A DNA stretch of 64,000 bases from assembly GCA_002327765.1 (NCBI GenBank), contig DCUH01000133.1, positions 54,834-118,833 on the forward strand. Direction: 5' to 3'. The stretch is from a bacterium UBA2219. GTDB lineage: Bacteria > Desulfobacterota > Deferrimicrobia > Deferrimicrobiales > Deferrimicrobiaceae. Shown piece by piece: positions 55,178-63,911 of this stretch (position 1 is the first letter of the stretch; every line of letters begins with the position of its first letter). A model generated the notes under the pieces. It ran no database searches. It saw only the letters and a list, made by a program, of their open reading frames with translations, and was not told the origin of the DNA. The translations under genes and the position numbers were made by a program.

Positions 55178-56430
55178 GGGTCTGGCTGATCACGGTGGGG
55201 GAGCCGCTGCCCATCGACGACGACAACCCCCGCCTGTTGCGGACCGGCATCCTTTCCGACGTCCTGGCCCGGCGGGGGGACGAGGTCCTCTGGTGGACCT
55301 CCGCCTTCGACCACGTGCGGAAACGGCATCGTTGCCCGACGGATGCGGAAAGGGAGGCCGGCGCCCGGTGCCGCATCCGGTTGCTCCACGGGAGAGGCTA
55401 CGACAGGAACGTTTCCGTCGCGCGCTACCTGGACCACCGGGAGGTGGCGCGGAAATTCCGGGAGCGGCAGGGGAGCGAACCGCGGCCGGACGTGATCGTG
55501 TGCTCCCTTCCCACCGTGGAGCTTTGCGTCGAGGCGGTCCGGTACGGAGAGAGGAACCGCGTTCCCGTGGCCGTCGACATCCGGGACCTGTGGCCGGACC
55601 TGATCGCGGAAATCGTCCCCCCGTGGGGCCGGTCCACGATGAAGCTGCTGCTTTCGCCGCTGTTCCGGGACGTCCGGGAGGTTTGCTCGAAAGCGACGGC
55701 GCTGTTCGGCCTGACCCCGGAGTTCCTGGACTGGGGGCTGGGCTACGCCGGCCGGGAAAAGAGCGGCCTGGACAGGGTGTTCCCGATGGGCTACGTTGCC
55801 CACGCCCCGCCGCGGGAAGAGGTGGAGGAGGCGTCGAAGCGGTGGGAGGCCGCCGGCGTCTCCGCGGAAGACTTCAACCTCTGCTACTTCGGGGCGATCG
55901 GCCGCCAGTCGGATTTCGGTACGGTCATCGACGCCGCGAGGATCCTGTCGCGCGGCCCGCGCCGGTTCCGGTTCGTCCTCTGCGGGAACGGGGAGAAGCT
56001 CGATCATTACAGGAAATACGCCGCCGGCTGTCCCGGGATCCTTTTCCCGGGGTGGGTGAACCGTGCGGAGATCTACTCCCTGATGAGGATCTCCTCGGCG
56101 GGCCTCGTTGCGTTCCTGAACAAGAAGAACTACACCTGGAACCTCCCGAACAAGCCGATCGAGTACCTGTCCGCGGGGCTGCCCGTCGTCTCGAGCCTTA
56201 CCGGGGTCCTCCAGAGGCTGCTATCCGGGAACCGGTGCGGCGTGACGTACGAGGAGGGGAATCCGGAATCGCTGGCCGAAGCCCTCGTCCGCCTGTACGA
56301 TGACAGGAATGAGCTGCGCCGGATGGCGGGCAATGCGAAGGATCTGTACGACAGGTCGTTCCAGGCGGAGCGGGTCTACGGCGAAATGGCCGGGCACCTG
56401 CAGCGCATGACGGAGGAGTGGAGGCGATGA
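55174..56430 (+). CDS. family 4 glycosyltransferase
   Basis: GT-B glycosyltransferase of 418 residues from GTG 55174 (MRVWLITVGEPLPIDDDNPR), which overlaps the previous stop by 4 nt. It has the WcaI/WbuB-like N-terminal layout with VAVDIRDLWPDLIAE (about residue 131) and the donor site IEYLSAGLPVVSSLTG. The E-x7-E motif is reduced to IEYLSAGLP, as in that subfamily. The acceptor and sugar are unknown. Confidence 0.86.
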   Translation: MRVWLITVGEPLPIDDDNPRLLRTGILSDVLARRGDEVLWWTSAFDHVRKRHRCPTDAEREAGARCRIRLLHGRGYDRNVSVARYLDHREVARKFRERQGSEPRPDVIVCSLPTVELCVEAVRYGERNRVPVAVDIRDLWPDLIAEIVPPWGRSTMKLLLSPLFRDVREVCSKATALFGLTPEFLDWGLGYAGREKSGLDRVFPMGYVAHAPPREEVEEASKRWEAAGVSAEDFNLCYFGAIGRQSDFGTVIDAARILSRGPRRFRFVLCGNGEKLDHYRKYAAGCPGILFPGWVNRAEIYSLMRISSAGLVAFLNKKNYTWNLPNKPIEYLSAGLPVVSSLTGVLQRLLSGNRCGVTYEEGNPESLAEALVRLYDDRNELRRMAGNAKDLYDRSFQAERVYGEMAGHLQRMTEEWRR

Positions 56431-57317
56431 GCGGGGCGAGGGAGGGCGCGGCGGGCGCGCACCGTTCCGGGGAGGATGTCCAGGTCTTCCTCGAGGCGCT
56501 GCGGGCCGTGGAGGCCGTGCGCGACGAGGAGTGGATGGCGGGGCTCGACGAGAGGAAACGGATCGAGCTCGTATTCCACGACAAGCACAGGGACCGGCAG
56601 AAGGAGCAGGCGCTCGACAAGGACACGTTCGACAAGCTCTACGGGAACAAGAAGTATTACTCGACCACGGAGCTTTCCAAGGAGTACCTGGACGGGTGGA
56701 TCGCCCGGGAGGCGCGAGGGGGGATCTTCCTCGATTACGCCTGCGGCAACGGGGCGTACGCGATCAAGGCCGCCAAGGCCGGGGCGGCCCTCTCCGTGGG
56801 GATAGACATCAGCCCGGTTTCCGTGTCGAACGCCCGGCAGGACGCCGAACGGGAGGGGGTTGCCGGGAACACGAGGTTCCTTCAGGCGGACGCCGAGGAC
56901 ACGCGGCTTCCGGCGGGCTCTGTCGACCGCGTCCTCTGCAACGGGATGCTCCACCACCTCGATCTCTCCCGCGCCTTCCCGGAGCTCGAAAGGATCCTGG
57001 CGCCGGGCGGCCGCATCCTCGCCGTCGAGGCGCTCGATTACAACCCCGCGATCAGGCTGTATCGGCGCCTGACGCCGGACATGCGGACCGAATGGGAGAA
57101 GAACCACATCCTCGACCTCGGGGACCTCGAATACGCCCGCCGCTTCTTCACGCTGGGGGAGGTCCGCTACTGGCACATCACGAGCATCCTGGCGCCCCAC
57201 GCGAGGGCGCTGCTGCCCGTGCTGAACCGGATCGACCGCGTTCTCACGAGGATCCCGCTGGTCCGGCTCATGGCGTGGATCTTCACGTTCGAGCTCGTCA
57301 AGGCGGAGCGCCTCTGA
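56427..57317 (+). CDS. class I SAM-dependent methyltransferase
   Basis: 296 residues from ATG 56427, overlapping the previous stop by ATGA. An N-terminal helical part (about 1-95) precedes the SAM domain: IFLDYACGNGAYAIKAA (motif I), VGIDISPVSVSNAR (motif II) and LCNGMLHHLDLSRAF (motif IV). The C-terminal about 90 residues are helical and hydrophobic. It is probably a sugar O-methyltransferase for the set B polymer. It is not one of the zinc-ribbon type. Confidence 0.85.
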   Translation: MSGAREGAAGAHRSGEDVQVFLEALRAVEAVRDEEWMAGLDERKRIELVFHDKHRDRQKEQALDKDTFDKLYGNKKYYSTTELSKEYLDGWIAREARGGIFLDYACGNGAYAIKAAKAGAALSVGIDISPVSVSNARQDAEREGVAGNTRFLQADAEDTRLPAGSVDRVLCNGMLHHLDLSRAFPELERILAPGGRILAVEALDYNPAIRLYRRLTPDMRTEWEKNHILDLGDLEYARRFFTLGEVRYWHITSILAPHARALLPVLNRIDRVLTRIPLVRLMAWIFTFELVKAERL

Positions 57318-58093
57318 TGGAGGTCGATTTCCTGTCCGTGACGGAGTTGACGGGGGACGACGTAACCGCCGAACAGGTCGACCGGATCTGCCAGCGCTAT
57401 TACTGGGCCGGGGAGCATTGCCGGGGGAAGGACGTCCTCGAGGCGGCCTGCGGGACCGGGCAGGGCGCGGGGTACCTGGCCGGGCTGGCGAAAAGCTACT
57501 GCGCCGGCGATTATTCGGAAAGGATCCTGGAGATCGCCCGCGCCCATTACGGCGGGCGGGTCGCGTTCCGGCGGTTCGACGCCCAGGAGATGCCGTTTGG
57601 CGACGGTTCGTTCGACGTCGTGGTCCTGTTCGAGGCGATCTATTACATTCCTTCCGCCGAGCGGTTCGTCTCGGAATGCCGCCGCGTGCTGCATCCCGGC
57701 GGGAAGGTGCTGATCGCCACGGCGAACAAGGACCTGTACGACTTCAACCCCAGCCCGCACAGCGTCGCCTATTACGGCGTCCCCGAGCTGAGGGACGTTT
57801 TCGCCCGGCACGGCTTCGCGACAGCGTTCTTCGGCAACACGCCCGTGGACGGTCTCTCGCTTCGCCAGAGGATGCTCCGGCCGGTGAAAAAATTCATCGT
57901 GGACCGGGGGCTCATGCCGAAGACCATGGCGGGAAAGAAGTTCTTCAAAAAGCTCGTTTTCGGGTCCCTCGTTCCCATGCCGCCGGAAGTCCTTCCCGGC
58001 ATGGTCCCTCGACAGGAGCCGGTCCCCCTTTCCGGCGACCGTCCCGATACGAGGCACAAGGTCCTCTACTGCCTGGCGACGGCCCCGGGGTGA
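57317..58093 (+). CDS. class I SAM-dependent methyltransferase
   Basis: 258 residues from ATG 57317, overlapping the previous stop by one base. Motifs are DVLEAACGTGQGAGYLA, AGDYSERILEIARAHY, and VVLFEAIYYIPSAERFVSE with LHPGGKVLIATAN, in the order of a UbiE/Methyltransf_11-type enzyme. It differs from the preceding methyltransferase gene, so the two probably methylate different positions. Confidence 0.86.
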   Translation: MEVDFLSVTELTGDDVTAEQVDRICQRYYWAGEHCRGKDVLEAACGTGQGAGYLAGLAKSYCAGDYSERILEIARAHYGGRVAFRRFDAQEMPFGDGSFDVVVLFEAIYYIPSAERFVSECRRVLHPGGKVLIATANKDLYDFNPSPHSVAYYGVPELRDVFARHGFATAFFGNTPVDGLSLRQRMLRPVKKFIVDRGLMPKTMAGKKFFKKLVFGSLVPMPPEVLPGMVPRQEPVPLSGDRPDTRHKVLYCLATAPG

Positions 58094-58097
58094 CGGC

Positions 58098-58733
58098 GTG
58101 GGCAAACGGCTGTTCGACGTCGTTTTTTCCGCGATGGGCCTGTCGATCCTGGCCCCTTTCCTGCTCCTCCTCGCCGCGGCGATCAAGCTCGATTCTCCCG
58201 GGCCGGTCTTCTATCGCGGGGTCCGGGTGGGGCTGGGCGGCCGCCCCTTCCGAATCTACAAGTTCCGAAGCATGGTGGCCGACGCCGAGTCGAAGGGCGC
58301 CTCGTCGACCAGCGGGGCCGACCCGCGGGTCACCCGCACCGGGCGGTTCATCCGGCGGTGCAAGCTGGACGAGTTCTCCCAGTTGATCAACGTGCTTTTG
58401 GGGGACATGAGCCTGGTCGGCCCCCGCCCGGAGGTGCAGAAGTACGTCGACCGGTACACCGACGAGGAAAAGGTTATACTGACGGTCCGTCCCGGAATCA
58501 CCGACTGGGCCTCCATCAAGTACCACAACGAGGGGGAGATCATCGAGTCTTCCGGGATCGCCGACGCGGACGAGGCGTACGAGCGGCTCATCCGGCCCGG
58601 GAAGCTCCGGCTGCAGATGAAATACGTCCGGGAGCGCAACATGTGGATCGACATCCAGATCATTTTCCGCACGATCCTGACGATTGTTTCCGGCCGCGCG
58701 GGGGGCGGCCCGGTCGGGATCCCGGAGGATTGA
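58098..58733 (+). CDS. phosphoglycosyl transferase (bacterial sugar transferase), set B
   Basis: 211-residue monotopic phosphoglycosyl transferase (PglC/WecP class): GTG 58098, one N-terminal membrane helix (about residues 10-32), then KFRSMVADAESKG, the catalytic CKLDEFSQLINVLLGDMSLVGPRPE and RPGITDWASIKYHNE. All key residues, including the Asp-Glu dyad, are present. It initiates repeat-unit synthesis on undecaprenyl phosphate. With the enzyme at 40553, the locus has two initiators. Confidence 0.93.
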   Translation: MGKRLFDVVFSAMGLSILAPFLLLLAAAIKLDSPGPVFYRGVRVGLGGRPFRIYKFRSMVADAESKGASSTSGADPRVTRTGRFIRRCKLDEFSQLINVLLGDMSLVGPRPEVQKYVDRYTDEEKVILTVRPGITDWASIKYHNEGEIIESSGIADADEAYERLIRPGKLRLQMKYVRERNMWIDIQIIFRTILTIVSGRAGGGPVGIPED

Positions 58734-58746
58734 AGGGCGGAAGCGG

Positions 58747-59934
58747 ATGCGTTTCTCCATCAATCCCCACATCGAGAAGGTCATCTTCCCGCCGATCGTG
58801 GAGATCAAGCGCTCGGTCGTCGGGGACGCGGCGCCCTGCGGGAAGCCGTACATCGACCTCTGCCAGGCGGTGCCCGATTACCCGCCGGCCCGGGAGATGG
58901 TCGAGGCGCTGACGGCGCGGCTGCACGAACCGGAAACCGCCCTGTATACCTCCGACGAGGGGCTCCCCGAGGTCCGGGAGGCGGTCTGCCGGCGGTACCG
59001 GCGGATGTACGGCGCGTCCCTTTCGGCGGACAGCGTCTGCCTGACCGTCGGCGCCAGCCAGGCGTTCTGGCTGGCCATGGTCGCTCTGTGCGCCGCGGGG
59101 GACGAGGTCATCCTGCAGGTCCCGTTCTACTTCGACTACGACATGGCGCTCGGGATGATGGGGATCCGCCGCGTCTACGCGCCGTTCCGGGAGGAGTCCG
59201 GCGGCCTGCCCGACGCGGAGGCGATCGAGGCGCTGATCACTCCCCGCACCCGGGCGATCCTCCTCGTGACGCCCAGCAACCCGACGGGTGTCGTGATTCC
59301 TCCGGAGCTCCTCGACCGGCTTTTCGAAACGGCGAAACGGGCCGGGGTCGCGCTGGTGGTCGACGAGACCTACGCCGACTTCATCGCCGGCGGCGCACGT
59401 CCCCACGGGCTGTTCGGGCGCCCCGACTGGCGGGACCACTTCGTCCACATCATGTCGTTCGGCAAGACGTACGCGATGACCGGCTACCGGGCCGGCCTGC
59501 TGATCGGGTCGGAGCGGTTCCTCCACCAGGCGATGAAGGCCCACGACACCATGGCGATCTGCCAGCCGACGCCGACCCAGATCGCGCTGGGGTACGGCCT
59601 CGACCGCCTCGACGAATGGGTCGCGTCCAACCGCCGGATGATGGAGCGGCGGCACGACCGCTTCCGGGAGGAGTTCACGGCGCCGGGGAACCCCTTCGCG
59701 CTGGTCGCCAGCGGCGCTTTCTTCGCGTGGATCCGGCACCCCTACCGGGGCGCGTCGGGATGGTCCGTCGCGCGGAGCCTCATAGAGAAAGCGGGGCTGG
59801 TCACGCTGCCGGGGGAGATCTTCGGGCCGGAAATGTCGCGCTACCTCCGCGTGGCATTCGGTAATATCGTGGAGGAGCGGATCCCGGAGGCGGTTTCCCG
59901 ATTCCGGGAGCTCAAGGGAGAGGAAGCGGGATGA
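58747..59934 (+). CDS. class I/II PLP-dependent aminotransferase
   Basis: Fold type I aminotransferase of the aspartate aminotransferase class, 395 residues from ATG 58747 (AGGATTGAAGGGCGG upstream). SPSNPTGVV-type segment (about residue 178) and VDETYADF precede the PLP lysine, Lys240 in SFGKTYAMTGYR, and a C-terminal Arg binds the carboxylate (LRVAFGN). It acts on amino/oxo acids rather than sugars. Its stop overlaps the following DegT gene by ATGA, as do all later genes of this cassette, which implies a shared pathway. Confidence 0.9.
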   Translation: MRFSINPHIEKVIFPPIVEIKRSVVGDAAPCGKPYIDLCQAVPDYPPAREMVEALTARLHEPETALYTSDEGLPEVREAVCRRYRRMYGASLSADSVCLTVGASQAFWLAMVALCAAGDEVILQVPFYFDYDMALGMMGIRRVYAPFREESGGLPDAEAIEALITPRTRAILLVTPSNPTGVVIPPELLDRLFETAKRAGVALVVDETYADFIAGGARPHGLFGRPDWRDHFVHIMSFGKTYAMTGYRAGLLIGSERFLHQAMKAHDTMAICQPTPTQIALGYGLDRLDEWVASNRRMMERRHDRFREEFTAPGNPFALVASGAFFAWIRHPYRGASGWSVARSLIEKAGLVTLPGEIFGPEMSRYLRVAFGNIVEERIPEAVSRFRELKGEEAG

Positions 59935-61037
59935 GAAAAGTGCGGTTCGTGGAACCGGCGAAAGTCTACCGGATGATCAAGGACGAGCTCGACGCCGCCT
60001 ATTTCGACTGCATGGCGAGGGGGGAGCTGATCGACCGCGGGCACCTTCGGAGCTTCGAGGAGAACCTGGCGCGGTTCGTGGGGACGAAATACGCCGTGGG
60101 GCTGAACAGCGGCTACGACGCGCTTCACATGTCGCTGCGGGCGGCGGGGATCGGTCCCGGGGACGAGGTCGTCGTCCCGGCGCACACGTTCGTGGCGACC
60201 TGCTCCGCGGTGGTGAACGTGGGCGCGACGCCCGTGCTGGTCGATGTGGGGAAGGATTTCAACATCGACGTCGACCGGGTCGAGGAGTCCCTGACCCCGA
60301 GGACCCGGGCGATCATCGCCGTCCATCTGAGCGGGTACATGGCCGACATGCCCCGCATCCTGCGGATCGCGGAGAAGCACGGGCTGAAGGTCGTGGAAGA
60401 CGCGTGCCAGAGCCTGGGCAGCAGCATTGACGGGAAGATGGCGGGCTCCTTCGGCCTCACTGGCTGCTGGAGCTTCTACCCGTTCAAGATCCTGGGCGGG
60501 TACGGGGACGGCGGGGCGGTCACGACGGACGACCCCGAAGTTGCGCTGTTCGCCCGGCGGATGCGGTACAACGGGGAGGACCGGGACACGGGGGAATACC
60601 ACGGCCACGGCTTCACCTGCCTCCTGGACAACCTCCAGGCGGCGTTCCTTGACGTGAAACTGCGGCATCTGCCGGCCTGGATCGTCCGGCGGAAGGCCGT
60701 CGCGGAGATGTACCGGCGCGGCTTGAGCGGCATCCCGGGCCTGATGCTGCCGCATTACGACCGCCCCGGATTCGATCATGTCTACCAGAACTACACGGTC
60801 CGCTCGACGCGTGGGAACGAGTTCTCTGAATACCTGAAGGCCAACGGCATCGAGGTGCTCACGCAGTTCCGGAAGCCGTACTACCGGCACGAGGCGCTGG
60901 GCCTTCCGGACCGCGGCTTCCCGGAAACGGAGGCCCTGAGCCGCGAGGTATGCTCCCTTCCGATGAACGTGGAGCTCGACGACGAAGAGATCGAATACGT
61001 CATCCGCATGGTGCGTTCCTTTTACGGGCTCGCATGA
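59931..61037 (+). CDS. DegT/DnrJ/EryC1/StrS aminotransferase (sugar aminotransferase family)
   Basis: PLP enzyme of 368 residues that usually aminates a keto sugar nucleotide. GLNSGYDALHMSLRAAGIGPGDEVVVP is replaced here by close variants around residue 45, EDACQSLGS is the conserved strand, and FYPFKILGGYGDGGA holds the PLP lysine Lys186. The C-terminal domain is complete. The 4-keto sugar made by the capD-like enzyme is a possible substrate. It overlaps its neighbours by 4 nt on both sides. Confidence 0.92.
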   Translation: MRKVRFVEPAKVYRMIKDELDAAYFDCMARGELIDRGHLRSFEENLARFVGTKYAVGLNSGYDALHMSLRAAGIGPGDEVVVPAHTFVATCSAVVNVGATPVLVDVGKDFNIDVDRVEESLTPRTRAIIAVHLSGYMADMPRILRIAEKHGLKVVEDACQSLGSSIDGKMAGSFGLTGCWSFYPFKILGGYGDGGAVTTDDPEVALFARRMRYNGEDRDTGEYHGHGFTCLLDNLQAAFLDVKLRHLPAWIVRRKAVAEMYRRGLSGIPGLMLPHYDRPGFDHVYQNYTVRSTRGNEFSEYLKANGIEVLTQFRKPYYRHEALGLPDRGFPETEALSREVCSLPMNVELDDEEIEYVIRMVRSFYGLA

Positions 61038-62017
61038 AGGACGGAGGTGACCGCGGATTGAGGGTGTCCCCGAAAGACCTCTACCGCGCGATGGTCCGCA
61101 TCCGCGTCTGCGAGGAGAGCTTCGTCGAGCCGATCCTCGCCCGGGAGATCCTGTGCCCGGTCCACCTTTACACCGGTCAGGAGGCGGTGGCCGCCGGGGT
61201 CTGCGCGGCCCTGTCGAAGGAGGATTACATCTTCGGCAACCACCGTTCCCACGGGCATTATCTCGCGAAGGGCGGCGGCATGAGGGAGCTGGTGGCCGAG
61301 GTGTATTGCAGGGAAACGGGCTGCTCCCGGGGGTGGGGCGGCTCCATGCACCTCGTGGACCCCTCCGTCGGCATGATGGGTTCCGCGCCCATCGTGGCGG
61401 GGACGGTCTCCCTGGCGCTGGGGGCCGCGCTCGCCTCGAAGATCCGCGGCGACGGCCGGGTCGCCGTCAGCTTCTTCGGTGACGGCGCCAGCGGCGAGGG
61501 GGTCCTGTGCGAGTCGCTGAACTTCGCCGCGCTGGAGAGGCTGCCGCTCCTGTTCGTCTGCGAGAACAACCTCTATTCCACGCACCTGCCCATCGACGAG
61601 ATCCGCGTCAGCCGGAAGATCTTCGAGCTGGGAATCCCGTTCGGCGTGACGAGCCGCCGCGTCGACGGGAACGACGCCCTCGCGGTCCACGAGGCCGCGC
61701 GGAAAGCGGTGTCCATGTGCCGGAAGGGAAAGGGGCCGGTCTTCCTGGAGTGCCTGACGTACCGCATGCGGGGCCACGTCGGACCGGACGACAACATCCA
61801 GGGGACGCACACCGACATCCGCCCGCCGGCCGAGGTGGAGAAGTGGCGGCGGAAGGATCCTATCCGGAGGATAGAGCGTCACATCCTGAGGAACCGGGTC
61901 GCATCGCGGGAGGAGCTGGCGGAGATCCGCGCCGAGGCGGAAGCGGAAGTCCGCGAGGCGCACGATTTCGCCCGGCGCAGCCCGTTTCCGGGAGAGGGGA
62001 TTACTGAGCCGACATGA
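61034..62017 (+). CDS. TPP-dependent dehydrogenase E1 component, alpha subunit
   Basis: 327 residues from ATG 61034. It resembles the E1 alpha of pyruvate, acetoin or branched-chain 2-oxoacid dehydrogenases. The TPP/Mg motif is complete: GDGASGEG (Gly149-Asp150-Gly151) to ENN (Asn178, Asn179). HRSHGHYLAKGG and YRMRGHVGPDDN are conserved active-site segments. No E2 (lipoyl acyltransferase) or E3 gene is nearby, so a free-standing decarboxylase or carboligase role in sugar or lipid modification is possible. Confidence 0.9.
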   Translation: MKDGGDRGLRVSPKDLYRAMVRIRVCEESFVEPILAREILCPVHLYTGQEAVAAGVCAALSKEDYIFGNHRSHGHYLAKGGGMRELVAEVYCRETGCSRGWGGSMHLVDPSVGMMGSAPIVAGTVSLALGAALASKIRGDGRVAVSFFGDGASGEGVLCESLNFAALERLPLLFVCENNLYSTHLPIDEIRVSRKIFELGIPFGVTSRRVDGNDALAVHEAARKAVSMCRKGKGPVFLECLTYRMRGHVGPDDNIQGTHTDIRPPAEVEKWRRKDPIRRIERHILRNRVASREELAEIRAEAEAEVREAHDFARRSPFPGEGITEPT

Positions 62018-62991
62018 CCGCGAAGGGCCGGAAGTTGACCTATAGCCTCGCGATCAACGAGGCGCTCCACCAGTCGATGGAACGGGACGATTCCGTCCTC
62101 CTCCTCGGGCAGGGGGTCAAGAGTCCCTGGTACGTCGGGAACACGGCCCAGGGCCTGTTGAAGCGGTTCGGGAAGCTCCGGGTGATCGACACGCCGGTGT
62201 CGGAGAACGCGATGACCGGAGCCGCCGTCGGGGCCTCCATCGTCGGGATGCGCGCGGTGGTCGTCCACCCGAGGGTGGATTTCATGCTGTACGCCTTCGA
62301 CCCCATCGTCAACGAGGCGGCCAACTGGTCCTACATGAACGGCTCCCGGACCCCGGTCCCGGTGGTCTTCTGGGGAGTCGTCAACCGCGGGGGGGAGCAG
62401 GCCGCCCAGCACTCGCAGTCCCTTCACGCGACGTTTTCCCACGTCCCCGGCCTCAAGGTGGTGATGCCCGCCACTCCATTCGACGCGAAGGGGCTGATGA
62501 CCGCCGCGATCCGCGACGACGGCCCCGTGGTCTTCATCGACGACCGGTGGCTGTACGACGTCGAGGGCGTGGTCCCCGCGGAGCCCTACGTCGTTCCGAT
62601 CGGGAGGGGGATCGTGCGGAGGGAGGGGAAGGACGTGTCGCTGGTCGCGTCGTCCTACATGGTCGCGGAATCGATGAAAGCCGCCGCGATTCTCGAGCGG
62701 GAAGGCGTCGACGCCGAGGTCGTCGACCTGCGGACGGTCAAGCCGCTGGATGTTGCGCTGATCCTTGCGTCGGTGGGGAAGACGGGCCGCGCGGTGATCG
62801 TGGACGGCGGCTGGAAGACGTGCGGCCTGGCCGCCGAGGTGGCCGCCCTCATCGCGGAAAACGGTCTCTGCGGCGGGAAAAACCTCATCCGGCGGGTCAC
62901 CCTGCCGGACACCCCGGCGCCCGCGAGCCGATCGCTGGAGAAAGGATATTACCTCGACGCCCGGAAGATCGTCGAGGCCGTGATGAGGTAA
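62014..62991 (+). CDS. TPP-dependent dehydrogenase E1 component, beta subunit
   Basis: 325-residue beta subunit (transketolase pyrimidine domain plus C-terminal domain) completing the E1 heterotetramer: SLAINEALHQSMERDDSVLLLGQ, DTPVSENAMTGAAVGASIVGMRAV-type active-site helix, and VIVDGGWKTCGLAAEVAALIAE. The E1-beta cofactor glutamate lies in the SENAMTG segment. It overlaps E1 alpha by 4 nt and ends the plus-strand locus. Confidence 0.9.
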   Translation: MTAKGRKLTYSLAINEALHQSMERDDSVLLLGQGVKSPWYVGNTAQGLLKRFGKLRVIDTPVSENAMTGAAVGASIVGMRAVVVHPRVDFMLYAFDPIVNEAANWSYMNGSRTPVPVVFWGVVNRGGEQAAQHSQSLHATFSHVPGLKVVMPATPFDAKGLMTAAIRDDGPVVFIDDRWLYDVEGVVPAEPYVVPIGRGIVRREGKDVSLVASSYMVAESMKAAAILEREGVDAEVVDLRTVKPLDVALILASVGKTGRAVIVDGGWKTCGLAAEVAALIAENGLCGGKNLIRRVTLPDTPAPASRSLEKGYYLDARKIVEAVMR

Positions 62992-63020
62992 GCGGAACCC
63001 GGGTTTTCGCGGTTCCCGCT
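62991..63020. terminator. weak hairpin between convergent genes
   Basis: AGCGGAACC (62991-62999) pairs with GGTTCCCGCT (63011-63020) with one bulge; the loop holds a short T run. It lies between the E1 beta stop and the stop of the minus-strand gene, where a shared terminator would be expected. Confidence 0.4.
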
Positions 63021-63532
63021 CAGTGCCCCCAGAACGTCTCCACCAGCCCCGCCTTCCAGCCGTCCCCTTCCCGGAACATTCTCAGCACCGCCGGCCGGTC
63101 CGCCCCCTGGCGGGTGATCAGCACCTCCGCCCGGTCCTTCTCCCAGGCCCCCATCTGCCAGCGGCTTTTCTCGAGCGCGTCGTCGGGATCGAACCTGCGG
63201 AGGAACGCCTCCCAGTATTCCCGCGAGATCGGCCCCCCCGCGGCGAAATCCTCCCGAATCCGCTCCTTCGGGAACGGCGGGGCGCCGGTCCTGCGGATCG
63301 CGTCGTCGGTTTCCGAGATGATCGTTTCGCGCGATTTCCCGGTAAGGACGCGCCAAGTCGCGGGGTAATCCTTCGTCTTCATCGTCCGGAAGAGCGTTTC
63401 GGCGGCGTCGAGGATCGAATGAACGGCGAGCGTGTCCGGCGGCGGGCCGGCTTCGGCGCGGAACGCGCCGGGTGAAAAAAGAAACGCCGCGATCGCGAGG
63501 ATCACGGCGTCTTGCCGCAACAGGGCCTTCAA
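63020..63532 (-). CDS. putative exported protein of unknown function
   Basis: 170 residues from TTG 63532, chosen because it opens a plausible signal peptide (ILAIAAFLFSPGAFRAEA). The longer in-frame extension to 63874 has Arg/Pro-rich sequence typical of a GC-rich shadow and overlaps the next gene. The mature part contains LDAAETLFRTMKTKDYPATWRVL and charged helices, like small periplasmic proteins of unknown function. No known domain is recognised. The upstream ribosome site is weak, so the start is uncertain. Confidence 0.6.
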   Translation of the reverse strand: MKALLRQDAVILAIAAFLFSPGAFRAEAGPPPDTLAVHSILDAAETLFRTMKTKDYPATWRVLTGKSRETIISETDDAIRRTGAPPFPKERIREDFAAGGPISREYWEAFLRRFDPDDALEKSRWQMGAWEKDRAEVLITRQGADRPAVLRMFREGDGWKAGLVETFWGH

Positions 63533-63548
63533 GCCGGCCGGGCCCCGG

Positions 63549-63911
63549 TCATGGGCTGGTAGTGTGGGCCGGAGAGGAGGAGGAGCCGCCCCCGCCTCCC
63601 GCCGCCACGGCGATGAGCGCCGCCGCCGCGACCCCGCCCGCGATCCAGCCCCACGTCCCCCTGGAGATGCCGGAGGAGGTCTTCTCGCCCGCGGCTTCCC
63701 CGGCGGTCGCCGGGCCGGTGGGCACCCCGGAGGTCGCGGGCCCTCTCGGCCAGGTTTCCCAGGGGGAAGATTTGAGCGCGGGCTTGGGAGCCGGCGCGGG
63801 ATCGGCCGCCAGCACGGGCGCCACCGCCATGATTTCGAAGGAAAGGAAGCAGGCAAGCGACAGCAGCGCCGCAAAGATCTTCACGGGGATGCGGGACCGG
63901 CAGATCGTCAT
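63549..63911 (-). CDS. small exported/membrane protein with Gly/Ser-rich tail, unknown function
   Basis: 120 residues from ATG 63911 (MTICRSRIPVKIFAALLSL). A signal peptide or anchor runs to about residue 36 (VAPVLAAD). A Pro/Ala-rich linker follows, then a second hydrophobic helix with Gly/Ala (about residues 90-108: WIAGGVAAAALIAVAAGGGGG) and a Ser/Thr tail. This build is common in small proteins near polysaccharide loci of deltaproteobacteria, but no function is known to me. It ends 16 nt before the start of the downstream gene. Confidence 0.6.
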   Translation of the reverse strand: MTICRSRIPVKIFAALLSLACFLSFEIMAVAPVLAADPAPAPKPALKSSPWETWPRGPATSGVPTGPATAGEAAGEKTSSGISRGTWGWIAGGVAAAALIAVAAGGGGGSSSSPAHTTSP

